From: Tamlana sp. 2_MG-2023
Lineage (GTDB): Bacteria > Bacteroidota > Bacteroidia > Flavobacteriales > Flavobacteriaceae
Direction: 5' to 3'
Assembly: GCF_030548465.1 (NCBI RefSeq)
Contig: NZ_JAUOSF010000005.1
Location: 1-64,000, forward strand
DNA: 64,000 bases
Shown one piece after another: positions 49,295 to 58,410 of this stretch. Positions within the stretch are counted from its first letter, which is position 1. Each line of letters opens with the position of its first letter. Under the pieces are notes generated by a model. That model did not search any database and was not told the DNA's origin. It worked only from the letters and a program-made list of their open reading frames with translations. Position numbers and translations under genes: made by a program.

Positions 49295-50530
49295 ATGAAA
49301 ACAAAATTACTTTTAGCAGCATTATTTACTGCATCATTTGGCTTCGCTCAAACGTTTGATAATATTCCGACTGGTTCTGGGTATTATATTAATAAGATTA
49401 TGCCTAGTCCTAATGGGCAAGATTTAACTAATGAACTTCTTGAAGTTAGAGGGCCTGCTGGGGTGGTAGTGCCTAGTAATTTATATTTAATTACTATTGA
49501 AGGCGATGGAGATAGAAGTTCTAACAATGGTATTGGGAAGGTTGAAGAAGCTATTGAATTAGGTGATGGGACTCGGGTTTTTGGGGCAAATGGAATATTA
49601 GCAGTTGTCGCGAATTATAATCAAGATAGTGGTGGGGTTACTGCAGGAGATGGGTATTATGAAAATCCTTACACTGCGGATATGGATGGTGATGCTCATA
49701 TACTTACGATTGAATTAGAGGGGAATAATGTGGGTAGTTCCAGTTCAAGTGCAGTTACTACGCAAGCGCCAGATATTGGTTGGGATGGTAACTTTATTGA
49801 TCAAACTGCAACTTATATGTTGGTTTCTTCGTCTACTAATCCAAAAGGTGTCTTTTTAGATGGTGATGGTTCTGCTGCAACGGCTGATGGTGCGATTGAC
49901 GCTACTGGTGATCATACTTTATGGACACTTTATGATTCAGTTTCTTTCATGGATGAAGACGATGCTAATGCAGGAAGAAATGGAGAGTATGCTTATGGGC
50001 AGATTATTTTTGCGAGAAACAATAATGATGCAGGTATTAGTGCTTATCAGTTTACAACGCCTGGAGCTAATGTTGTTCCTTATGGTACCACTAGTGCTTC
50101 TTTAATGATGAGACAAGGTGCTTCAACAGGTTTCACTACAAGTGATTGGGTAGTGACTACTGCCTCTGAAGGTACATTAGAGTTTAGTGATGATACAGAT
50201 AAGACTATACCTGCAGCTTTTGAAGGTTATGCGGATTTTAATACTATTTATGGTAGTTTAAATCCTACTTCGGCTTCATTATCTGTAGAAGAAGCATCAG
50301 TAAATGGTTTCGCAATCTATCCAAATCCAGCAAACGATATTTTAAATATAAAATCGAACAACCTTCAAATTTCAGCTGTAAGTATTTACAGTTTGTTAGG
50401 GAAGAGTGTTTATCAGAACAATCAATTTAGTGGTAGCATAATTGATTTGTCTAGCATCAACAGAGGGGTGTATATCCTGAAAATTGAGGCTAGTGGACGT
50501 ACTTTTAGTAAAAAATTAGTAGTTCAATAA
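49295..50530 (+). CDS. Unknown T9SS-exported protein with lamin-tail-like domain
   Basis: This 411-residue protein has a signal peptide (MKTKLLLAALFTASFGFAQ). The acidic beta-rich body resembles a lamin-tail (LTD) domain in its first half: INKIMPSPNGQDLTNELLEV, then LYLITIEGDGDRSSNNGIGK. A type IX sorting domain follows (FAIYPNPANDILNI to KKLVVQ). No catalytic family is recognised. The Asp/Gly-rich loops (TADMDGDAH, DGDGSAAT, DEDDAN) suggest calcium binding. It has its own copy of the alginate operator and sits between two PL6 genes, so it is probably part of alginate use. Possible roles are surface binding of the polymer or a support function. Its terminator follows directly. Confidence 0.7.
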   Translation: MKTKLLLAALFTASFGFAQTFDNIPTGSGYYINKIMPSPNGQDLTNELLEVRGPAGVVVPSNLYLITIEGDGDRSSNNGIGKVEEAIELGDGTRVFGANGILAVVANYNQDSGGVTAGDGYYENPYTADMDGDAHILTIELEGNNVGSSSSSAVTTQAPDIGWDGNFIDQTATYMLVSSSTNPKGVFLDGDGSAATADGAIDATGDHTLWTLYDSVSFMDEDDANAGRNGEYAYGQIIFARNNNDAGISAYQFTTPGANVVPYGTTSASLMMRQGASTGFTTSDWVVTTASEGTLEFSDDTDKTIPAAFEGYADFNTIYGSLNPTSASLSVEEASVNGFAIYPNPANDILNIKSNNLQISAVSIYSLLGKSVYQNNQFSGSIIDLSSINRGVYILKIEASGRTFSKKLVVQ

Positions 50531-50547
50531 GTAGTTGTTTAGTTATT

Positions 50548-50580
50548 AAAAGCCTTTTAGTAAAATAAAAGGCTTTTTTG
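50548..50580 (+). terminator. Intrinsic terminator after the lamin-tail-like gene
   Basis: AAAAGCCTTTTA (50548-50559) pairs with TAAAAGGCTTTT (50566-50577), followed by T-rich sequence. The loop is 6 nt. Confidence 0.85.
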
Positions 50581-50600
50581 TATTTTAAGAAAACCAAACC

Positions 50601-50651
50601 AAAAGCAAACAGTAAAAAGATGAGTTAGTCGTCGTTTTATTGTTTGCTTTT
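50601..50651. repeat. 17-bp inverted repeat upstream of the PL6 lipoprotein gene
   Basis: AAAAGCAAACAGTAAAA (50601-50617) is the inverse complement of TTTTATTGTTTGCTTTT (50635-50651) with one mismatch and a 17-nt loop. It lies in the 225-bp gap before the second PL6 gene, past the upstream terminator. It could be a second terminator, an attenuator, or a protein-binding dyad. No TGG-N4-CCA operator is visible in this gap. Confidence 0.6.
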
Positions 50652-50755
50652 ATAAATCTTAAAACTATGCAATTGTAAATAGTGTTAGTTTATTAGCTCA
50701 TTTATAGCTAATTAATTATAACTTTAGGTTCGAATAATCATAATTAATAAGTGCA

Positions 50756-53116
50756 ATGAATAAAATTCAGAAGAAAAGTGTTCAACGTCATTTAATAACA
50801 AAAGCAGCGTTATTAATAACTGTTTTGTTTTTAAGTGTAGGGTGTAAGGAAAAAACGCCAAAAGCGGCATCTTCATCAGCTGTAACAAATGGTGACGAAT
50901 TAAACGAAGCCATTAAAAAAGCCGAGCCAGGTGATGTTATTGTGATGTCTGATGGTGTTTGGAAGGATGTTGAAATAAAATTTAGAGGAAAAGGAACCAA
51001 AGATCAGCCTATCACGATTAAGGCTGAAACTGCTGGAGGTGTTTCTATTGAAGGGGAATCTTACTTGAAATTCGCTGGAGAATATTTAAAAGTTGAAGGC
51101 TTGCATTTTAAAAATGGGCATTCGCCTTCTAGTTCGGTTATCGATTTTAGAATCAATGAAAACGAAATTGCATACAACTGTACAGTAACGAACTGTGTAA
51201 TTGAAGATTTTAATCAGTTACATCGTGATGAAACCGATTTATGGGTGCAATTTTGGGGAAGAAATAACACTTTAAGCAATTGCTATATTGCTGGTAAAAC
51301 AAATCGCGGACCAACAGTACGTGTTAATTTGGAAGGTATTGAGAGTATGAATAATTACCACCAAATTGTAAATAACCACTTTGGGCCACGTCCTAGAAAA
51401 GGTGGTGCTAGTGCAGAGACCATTCAAATTGGTAATAGTTTTACATCTATGGCGCCAAGTTACACTATGGTAGAAAATAACCTATTTGAAGAGTGTAATG
51501 GTGAGGTAGAAATTATTTCAAGTAAAACAAACTTTAACGAGTTTAGAGGAAATGTATTTTATAACAGTGAAGGGTCTTTAGTAACAAGACATGGTAACTA
51601 CTGTATTATTGATGGTAATTACTTCATTAACGATAGTGAAAATACAAACGTAGGAGGTATTAGAATTGTAAATTCTGGACATTGGGTAACCAACAACTAC
51701 TTTTTTAACATAAAAGGAGCTAGTTTTAGAAGTGCTTTGGCTGTAATGAACGGTATTCCTAAATCACCTCAAAACAGATACAATCAAGTGACTGATGTCG
51801 TTGTGGCATATAACACTTATGTGAATTGTGTTTCGCCTTGGCAGTTTGGTGTAGGTACTAACATTGCGCAATCAGATGTGTTACCTAAATCTGAAATTAG
51901 ATCGGCAAGACCAATTAGAACGACGGTGGCAAATAATGTTATTTATAACGAAGTTGGTGATCCTTCACCAGTTTTTGAACATGATAAAGCTGATGGTGTA
52001 CTTTTTAAAAGTAACGTGATCAACAATCAAGGTGTTGATTTCAAAGATTTTGATGGTGGTATTCAAACAGCATCATTAGAATTGACTAAAATTACAGATA
52101 ACATCATGCTTCCAACAGGAGTGCCTAGTTCGGTAGAGCCTTATCAAGGCTTCGATTTTAATACCATTACTAAAGATTTATTTGGTAATTCTAGAGAAGA
52201 AAACAATGCTGTTGGTGCAAGTTTAAAAGCTGATGTGGCGAATCCAAATATTTTAGATAAAACGAAATATGGAGCCGATTGGTATTCAAACGTTGTTGAA
52301 ACTAAAGAAGCAACTACACATAATGTTTCTTCAGTTGCAGAATTACAACAAAAAATTGATGCTGCTAAGTCTGGAGATGTTATTGCTTTGGCTAAAGGTG
52401 TTTATGAATTAGATAAGTCTTTAAAAATTAGTAAAGCAATTACGATTCAATCACCGGCAGATGAAAAAGCACAAATCGTTTTTTCTGGAGCGGCAGAAAC
52501 ACCAGTTTTTGAGTTAAACCCTAAAGGGCTTTTAACATTAAACAATGTGGTATTAAAAGGTAATGGCGAAAATTATGCTTTTGCAAGTTTAAAGGAAAAC
52601 ATGTCTAATCACTTTGGTTTAACAGTTTCAAACTGTGAGATTAGTGATTTCGCTTATGCCTTAAGAGTTTATAAAGAAGCTTTTGCTGAAAATATTACTT
52701 TCGAAAAAACAGCCTTTGATAAATGTGAAAATGGTCTTGAATTATCTGAAGAGATTAATGATAAAGGTGATTATAACACAGAATACTTAACCATTACAGA
52801 TTGTACCTTTAATGCGATTAAGCAAAATGTTGTTGATTATTATAGAGGTGGTTACGACGAGTCTACTATTGGTGGAAACTTGTTAATTGCTAACTGTACA
52901 TTTACAAACTCTGGTGGTCATGAAAAGAACAAGACGTTATTAAATCACCGCGGTATTGTTAATGTAAATATTAAGGATAATACCTTTAAAAATAACCCAG
53001 TTAAATTTGTGTCTGTGTTATGGGGAGCAAAGAATAACGAACATTCAAACAATACGATTTCTAATTCTGGTGAAATTAAAGTTCAAGAGAACTTAGAGAT
53101 GAAAATGATGTATTAA
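50756..53116 (+). CDS. PL6 alginate lyase, two-helix lipoprotein
   Basis: This 786-residue lipoprotein (LFLSVGC, Cys30) has an N-terminal PL6 beta-helix (about 45-450). The catalytic pair is Lys257 (ISSKTNFNEF) and Arg278 (LVTRHGNY), again 21 residues apart. A second beta-helix follows (from about 530 to the end: DVIALAKGVYELDKSLKISK, then many short turns). This two-helix plan is known in PL6 alginate lyases that form dimers. It should act on alginate or oligoalginate at the membrane, probably facing the periplasm or the surface. It begins a gene pair with a heparinase-fold lyase 10 bp downstream. Confidence 0.88.
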   Translation: MNKIQKKSVQRHLITKAALLITVLFLSVGCKEKTPKAASSSAVTNGDELNEAIKKAEPGDVIVMSDGVWKDVEIKFRGKGTKDQPITIKAETAGGVSIEGESYLKFAGEYLKVEGLHFKNGHSPSSSVIDFRINENEIAYNCTVTNCVIEDFNQLHRDETDLWVQFWGRNNTLSNCYIAGKTNRGPTVRVNLEGIESMNNYHQIVNNHFGPRPRKGGASAETIQIGNSFTSMAPSYTMVENNLFEECNGEVEIISSKTNFNEFRGNVFYNSEGSLVTRHGNYCIIDGNYFINDSENTNVGGIRIVNSGHWVTNNYFFNIKGASFRSALAVMNGIPKSPQNRYNQVTDVVVAYNTYVNCVSPWQFGVGTNIAQSDVLPKSEIRSARPIRTTVANNVIYNEVGDPSPVFEHDKADGVLFKSNVINNQGVDFKDFDGGIQTASLELTKITDNIMLPTGVPSSVEPYQGFDFNTITKDLFGNSREENNAVGASLKADVANPNILDKTKYGADWYSNVVETKEATTHNVSSVAELQQKIDAAKSGDVIALAKGVYELDKSLKISKAITIQSPADEKAQIVFSGAAETPVFELNPKGLLTLNNVVLKGNGENYAFASLKENMSNHFGLTVSNCEISDFAYALRVYKEAFAENITFEKTAFDKCENGLELSEEINDKGDYNTEYLTITDCTFNAIKQNVVDYYRGGYDESTIGGNLLIANCTFTNSGGHEKNKTLLNHRGIVNVNIKDNTFKNNPVKFVSVLWGAKNNEHSNNTISNSGEIKVQENLEMKMMY

Positions 53117-53126
53117 TTCATACAGA

Positions 53127-55364
53127 ATGAAATTAGTAAAACAATTAGGTTTTGTGTTAGTCTTCGGGCTAATGCAAAACCTTTTTTCGCAAAATATACC
53201 TACTGATAAAGTTATTGCTAACGAAAATCTTTCAGAGTATTTAACTAAAGAGATTCAAAAGGAGTTAGGGTCTAAGCCGATTTCCGAAGAAAAATTAGCA
53301 GCCTATTTCCGTGATAAATTTTCAGAACGCTATTTCTTCAACTGGAAAAATTTTGAAAGCCGTTTTGAGACCTACAAAAGCCTGTATCCAGAGGCTGAAG
53401 CGTTGCACACTGAGCGCGCCTTAGATCACTTGGCCAAATTTCCTGATGCTACCCAGTGGGTTTTGCCATTTAACTATCAAAATGGCGAACCGGTTAATGC
53501 TTATGCTTTACGGCATTTAGCGCGTCAGCATAAAATGGTAGATATTGCTTATTACTATTTCTACCAGAATAAAGATATCACGTATTTAAATTACTTTAAA
53601 AATCAACTTCAATCCCTTAATTCAGCACTTCTGGCTGGTGAATACGAAAAAATAGAAGACGGTAACGGGGTCTATGAAGCGTTTCGTTCAGGTTATCGCG
53701 TTTTAAATTGGTTGCAAATTCATAATATGTTTCTTGGAGAAGAAGCTTATAGTGATAGCGATCAACTAATAACCATTGCGACGTTGCTTCAGCATGGCGC
53801 AGATTTGTTTGCTAACAATACTAAGTTTCATCCAGGAAATCATCAAACTCGGGGGCTTTCTGCTTTAGCTATGATTTCAATTTTATTGCGTGATTTTGAA
53901 GGTACAGATATTTGGTACGAGCATGCGATGAAATTGTTAGAAGAGCACTTGGCTAAAGAAATAAATGATGATGGGTTTCAGTTTGAGCGTACTGTGCATT
54001 ACCATATCAGTGATATTGGAAACTACTATTATGTATATCAACTCGCAAAATTAAGTGATTATAAGGTAAACGATTTTTGGAGTGCTAAGTTAAAGTCGTT
54101 GTTTGTGTCTTTAACTAAAATTGCATACCCTAATAAATCAGCTCCGGTACTTTCTGATGATACAGATAATCCGTGGGGAGAAACAAATGATATCTCAGGA
54201 GCTTTAACGCTTGGTTATTTGTTGTTTGACGATCCTGAATTTGGATACTTTGCTAATAAAACGGTGCAGTCTAAAATGTTTTGGTTTGTTACTAGCGATC
54301 AATTGGCTTCGTTGAATAACATTTCTTCTGAAGCTCCTACGATGAAATCTGTAAGTTTTCCAACAACTGGAATTTACGTGATGCGTGAAGGCTGGAATAG
54401 TGATGATAAGGTTATGGTAATTACGGCAGGATTGGATAAGGATAAACCCGATCATCAACACGGTGATATGTTAGGGGTTCAATTTATGGCTTACGGTAAG
54501 CCCATGCTACCAAATTATCAAGTACGCTATTCTCTTGATGATTTAGAATTATTTAAAAACTCAATGACTAAAAATGTGGCTTTAGTAGATGATGAATTAC
54601 AAGGGAAACATTACACGTCAAATAAAGGAGGGAGTGGTTTTGGAAAGTTTAAAGAATTGCCACAGCCTTCAACAATAGCATGGGAAACTAACGATGATTT
54701 AGATTTGTTTGTTGGTTCGCATGACGGATTTAAAAATGTTGGGGTAAACTATTCTAGGCAAGTTATTTATTTAAAAGACGATTTCTGGATTGTAAAAGAT
54801 AATTTCTCATCTGAAAAACCACACGATTACAAACAAGTTTGGCAAGGGCATTTTAGTCAGGAATTAGCACCTAATCTTTTGCGTGCTACTTTTAGTGATG
54901 CCACAGGGTTGGATCTATATCAGTTACAAAATATTGATGCTGTTTCAGTATCTGGAAAACGCGGTAAACAGTGGTCGGTAGTTTCTAAAAGCCAACAGAA
55001 GGACTTTGCGTTTGTTACGGTGTTGTATCCTTACAAGGGTTATGATAATCGTATTGATGAAAATAAGAAACAAGTAGAAATTAAAGGTTGGGTGTTAAAT
55101 CATTCAAATTGGGAGACCCAGGGCGAAAATACGCTAAGCTTAACTAAGGGTAATGATGAGGTGTTTCTGTCGGTAAAAAGTTTAAAAATTGATGATGTTA
55201 CACTTCAGTTTTCTGCAATTTCAGATGTTTATTTTTCTAAAAGAGAAGGAGAATTAACCATTCAGCTGTTGTCTGAAGAGGCAGTAGAATGTCAATTTAT
55301 AAGTGCTAAACATTCAAAAAAAGTTTCTTTAAAGTCGGGAGCTATTTTCAGCTTAACTTATTGA
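53127..55364 (+). CDS. Heparinase II/III-fold polysaccharide lyase (PL39-like, probable alginate lyase)
   Basis: This 745-residue exported protein (signal about 1-21) has an N-terminal alpha-toroid and a C-terminal beta-sandwich, the heparinase II/III plan. Candidate catalytic residues are Asn238-His239 (HPGNHQTRG) and Tyr292 (FERTVHYHIS). A further conserved segment is KPDHQHGDMLGVQFMAYGKP in the sandwich, where His lines the cleft. It differs from the PL17 next door by having GNHQ instead of HNHSTWG and ERTVHYH instead of SPDGYY. It may belong to PL39 or a relative, but I cannot prove the family. The pairing with PL6 and the alginate locus indicate alginate as substrate. Confidence 0.65.
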   Translation: MKLVKQLGFVLVFGLMQNLFSQNIPTDKVIANENLSEYLTKEIQKELGSKPISEEKLAAYFRDKFSERYFFNWKNFESRFETYKSLYPEAEALHTERALDHLAKFPDATQWVLPFNYQNGEPVNAYALRHLARQHKMVDIAYYYFYQNKDITYLNYFKNQLQSLNSALLAGEYEKIEDGNGVYEAFRSGYRVLNWLQIHNMFLGEEAYSDSDQLITIATLLQHGADLFANNTKFHPGNHQTRGLSALAMISILLRDFEGTDIWYEHAMKLLEEHLAKEINDDGFQFERTVHYHISDIGNYYYVYQLAKLSDYKVNDFWSAKLKSLFVSLTKIAYPNKSAPVLSDDTDNPWGETNDISGALTLGYLLFDDPEFGYFANKTVQSKMFWFVTSDQLASLNNISSEAPTMKSVSFPTTGIYVMREGWNSDDKVMVITAGLDKDKPDHQHGDMLGVQFMAYGKPMLPNYQVRYSLDDLELFKNSMTKNVALVDDELQGKHYTSNKGGSGFGKFKELPQPSTIAWETNDDLDLFVGSHDGFKNVGVNYSRQVIYLKDDFWIVKDNFSSEKPHDYKQVWQGHFSQELAPNLLRATFSDATGLDLYQLQNIDAVSVSGKRGKQWSVVSKSQQKDFAFVTVLYPYKGYDNRIDENKKQVEIKGWVLNHSNWETQGENTLSLTKGNDEVFLSVKSLKIDDVTLQFSAISDVYFSKREGELTIQLLSEEAVECQFISAKHSKKVSLKSGAIFSLTY

Positions 55365-55685
55365 CTGTAAAATAAGTGTTTGTGATTTTATTTAAATTTC
55401 TTCTGCATACAATAAACCATACTAAGATTGATGAAAGCGTAGTGAATCGTAATTTCTGCTAAAAAAATAAACTAAATATTGTTTAGCGCTATTTATATGA
55501 TAATTAATTAATTGAAGTGGGGCAAAAAAATATGTATTTGGTAAAAATAATACATTAAAATTAACAATTTAAGTGAAGTGGTTTGGTGTAAGTGATAAAT
55601 ATACTTATATTTGGAAAACCAATCTGGTAAACCAAACTGGTTTCCAGTAGAGACTAAATTTAATAAATAAATTCGAATAAAACGA
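55365..55685 (+). promoter_or_regulatory. Intergenic region with alginate promoter/operator 3 (PL17)
   Basis: The gap holds no gene. Its right half has -33 TTTG (55582-55585), a 20-bp spacer and TATATTTG (55606-55613). From 55612 come TGGAAAACCA, TGGTAAACCA and TGGTTTCCA at 13-bp spacing, the last one base short. This matches the operators at 46193, 49212 and 58375. Confidence 0.8.
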
Positions 55686-57968
55686 ATGGCGTTAAATAAA
55701 AAAACGATTATCGGGCTGTTTCTTAGCGTGTTAATGTTAGGAAGTGTGCTTTCTTGTAAAGATCAAAACGAAACTTCAAGTAAAGAGGAAGCAAAGAGTT
55801 CATCTGGCGGACATCCAAAACTTATTATTACTAAAGCCGGAGTAGAAGAAATCCGAAAAAATTTAGGTAATATTCCAATTTTTGATGCTTCATTAGAAAT
55901 GGCAAAAGAAGAGGTTGATGCCGAAATTGAAGCAGGTATAGATACACCAATTCCAAAAGATTTCTCTGGGGGTTATACACACGTACGTCATAAGCGCAAC
56001 TTTTTTATGCTTGAAAAAGCAGGTTTGCTTTATCAAATTTTAGATGACGAAAAATATGCGAAGTATGTGAAAGACATGTTCTTTCAATATGCAGACATGT
56101 ATAAAGATTTGCCGGTGCACCCTCAAACGCGTTCTTATGCTAGAGGTAAATTGTTTTGGCAATGTTTAAATGATTCTAACTGGTTGGTTTATGCAAGTCA
56201 GGGTTATGATTGTATTTATGAGTATCTAACTCCTGAGGAGCGTGAAACTCTTGAGAGAGATTTGTTCAGGCCGTTTGCTGATTTTATTTCAATTGGTAAT
56301 CCGAAATTCTATAACCGTGTTCATAATCATAGTACTTGGGGTAACGCCGCGGTAGGCATGATTGCATTGGTTATGGATGATGACGAACTGTTACAACGTG
56401 CGCTGTACGGTATTGAAAATGATGGTCTAGATCCAAATGAAAAGGATAATGATGGTGGGTATATAAAAGACCCTGAAGGTAGAGCTGGATTTTTAGCGAA
56501 TTTGGAAGAACCTTTTTCTCCGGATGGCTATTATACTGAAGGTCCATACTATCAGAGATACGCGATGTATCCATTTTTAATTTTCTCTGAAGCTTTAAAT
56601 AATGTAAAACCTGAGCTTAAAATTTTTGAACATAAAGATGGTGTGCTTTTAAAAGCTGTTGATGCTTTATTAAATCTTTCTGATGCTGATGGAGATTTCT
56701 TTCCTTTAAATGATGGGCAAAAAGGCATGTCTTATTATTCAAAAGAACTAGTGACAGCTGTAGATATTGCCTACTTACACGGTGGAAAAAATCCAGGCTT
56801 GTTAAGTATTGCTGAAAAACAAAATCGTGTTTTATTAGATGATTCAGGTTTAGCTATTGCTTTAGGTATTAAAAAAGGAGAAACAAAACCATTTAATAAG
56901 AAGTCGGTTAATCTTAGCGATGGACCAGATGGAAAACAAGGAGGAGTTGCTGTATTACGTAACGATGATTTAGAAGTCGTGTTTAAGTATGCAGCTCAAG
57001 GTTTAAGTCACGGACATTATGATAAGTTATCATTTTCCATGTATGAAAACGGTCAAGAAGTTATTCAAGATTATGGCTTAGCACGTTTTGTGAATATTGA
57101 ACAAAAAGGTGGTGGTAATTATTTAAAAGAAAACAAAACTTGGGCAAAACAAACTATTGCTCATAACACGGTGACTCAGAACGAAACAAGTCATTTTCAA
57201 GGGAAGTACGAAATAGGTTCAAAACATCATTCTGTATTGGATTTTTACGATTTTTCTAATGCTAATATCAAAGTGGTAAGTGCTCATGAGGCTAATGCTT
57301 ACCCAGGCACGGTTATGCATCGTACTATGGCTGTGATAACAGATAAGGATTTTGAAAAGCCTTATGTATTAGACCTAATGCGTGTGACTTCAGATAAAGC
57401 AAATCAATACGATTTTCCATATTATTTCTTAGGGCAGGTTATGGAGACCAACTTTAAATACAGTACACCAGAAACGTTAAAACCACTGGGGTCTAAACAC
57501 GGGTATCAACATTTATTCGTTGAAGGACAAGGAAAAGCTAGTCAAGAAAATGTGAAGTTGTCTTGGTTGAATGCGGGCCGTTTTCACACTTTAACTACAG
57601 TTACTAATAATCAAGACGAAGTGTTTTTTACTCGAATAGGAGCAGCTGATCCAGAATTTAATTTACGTAAAGAGCCAGCCATTATGCTTAGAAAGTCTCA
57701 AACTAAGGATGCTGTATTTGCTTCGGTTATTGAATCTCATGGAGGTTATAGCCCTGTGTCCGAAAATGCTGTAAACTCACACAGTAACATTTCAAAAATA
57801 AAAGTCATTTATAATGATGCAGATTATACAGCAGTAAGCATTGTGGATTTACAAGGGAATAGCAAAGTATTTATTGTGTCTAATAAAACAACTTCGAAAG
57901 AAAAGAAACATAATTTGAAAATAAATGATAATACTTTCCAGTGGACTGGGAGCTATTATTTTAAATAA
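55686..57968 (+). CDS. PL17 oligoalginate lyase
   Basis: This 760-residue lipoprotein (GSVLSC, Cys24) has the PL17 alpha-toroid plus sandwich. Diagnostic segments are RVHNHSTWGNAAVGM (Asn214, His215) and FSPDGYYTEGPYYQRYAMYPF (Tyr282/Tyr283), which match exolytic alginate lyases of the Alg17C type. AAQGLSHGHYDKLSFSMY lies in the sandwich. It should cut oligoalginate to unsaturated monomers in the periplasm. It has its own operator-controlled promoter, 318 bp after the heparinase-fold lyase. A hairpin terminator lies about 270 bp after its stop. Confidence 0.88.
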   Translation: MALNKKTIIGLFLSVLMLGSVLSCKDQNETSSKEEAKSSSGGHPKLIITKAGVEEIRKNLGNIPIFDASLEMAKEEVDAEIEAGIDTPIPKDFSGGYTHVRHKRNFFMLEKAGLLYQILDDEKYAKYVKDMFFQYADMYKDLPVHPQTRSYARGKLFWQCLNDSNWLVYASQGYDCIYEYLTPEERETLERDLFRPFADFISIGNPKFYNRVHNHSTWGNAAVGMIALVMDDDELLQRALYGIENDGLDPNEKDNDGGYIKDPEGRAGFLANLEEPFSPDGYYTEGPYYQRYAMYPFLIFSEALNNVKPELKIFEHKDGVLLKAVDALLNLSDADGDFFPLNDGQKGMSYYSKELVTAVDIAYLHGGKNPGLLSIAEKQNRVLLDDSGLAIALGIKKGETKPFNKKSVNLSDGPDGKQGGVAVLRNDDLEVVFKYAAQGLSHGHYDKLSFSMYENGQEVIQDYGLARFVNIEQKGGGNYLKENKTWAKQTIAHNTVTQNETSHFQGKYEIGSKHHSVLDFYDFSNANIKVVSAHEANAYPGTVMHRTMAVITDKDFEKPYVLDLMRVTSDKANQYDFPYYFLGQVMETNFKYSTPETLKPLGSKHGYQHLFVEGQGKASQENVKLSWLNAGRFHTLTTVTNNQDEVFFTRIGAADPEFNLRKEPAIMLRKSQTKDAVFASVIESHGGYSPVSENAVNSHSNISKIKVIYNDADYTAVSIVDLQGNSKVFIVSNKTTSKEKKHNLKINDNTFQWTGSYYFK

Positions 57969-58238
57969 GTAGATGATTAAAATAATGATTATGAAAACAA
58001 TTGGAACAAGCAAAGAATTCCTTTTAGAAGAAGTAACTCGAAGGAAAACAAGAGGTAAAATGATTCAGAGTACACGCAGTGGAATGTGCTGATAACAGCA
58101 TGCAAGTAATATAGATGTTGCTTAGGTGTTGTTTTATTTGTTGCAAAACATTACCGGGCCAACTTATGTTGCTAGTAGGGAGTATTAATAAATAGTTGAA
58201 GAAGCGACTTAAAACTTAAGTGAATTTTTATGTAAGAG

Positions 58239-58266
58239 CTTAAAAAGTGTTAGGCTTTTTTTTAAG
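58239..58266 (+). terminator. Weak intrinsic terminator downstream of PL17
   Basis: CTTAAAAAG (58239-58247) pairs with CTTTTTTTTAAG (58255-58266) around TGTTAGG, with an eight-T run in the right arm. The stem is AT-rich, so termination may be incomplete. Confidence 0.5.
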
Positions 58267-58345
58267 GGTTTAAGTGAGTTTATCGATATTTTTTTGGCTA
58301 ATTCGTTAATATTTATAGAGTAAGCATGTTAATTTAAGAAAATAT

Positions 58346-58410
58346 TTTGCTTTAAGTTTAATTTAACATATCTTTGGTAAACCAATGTGGTAAACCAAAC
58401 TGGTTTTCGA
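58346..58410 (+). promoter_or_regulatory. Alginate-locus promoter/operator 4 (SusC/SusD)
   Basis: -33 TTTG (58346-58349), a 19-bp spacer and TATCTTTG (58369-58376) form the promoter. From 58375 come TGGTAAACCA, TGGTAAACCA and a degenerate TGGTTTTCGA at 13-bp spacing. The first TGG again overlaps the -7 element. Confidence 0.8.

Noticed and set aside
57973-58092. 39-codon ORF between PL17 and SusC
   Set aside because: It has no signal, no recognised motif and no clear coding character. It is probably chance or an unidentifiable remnant.
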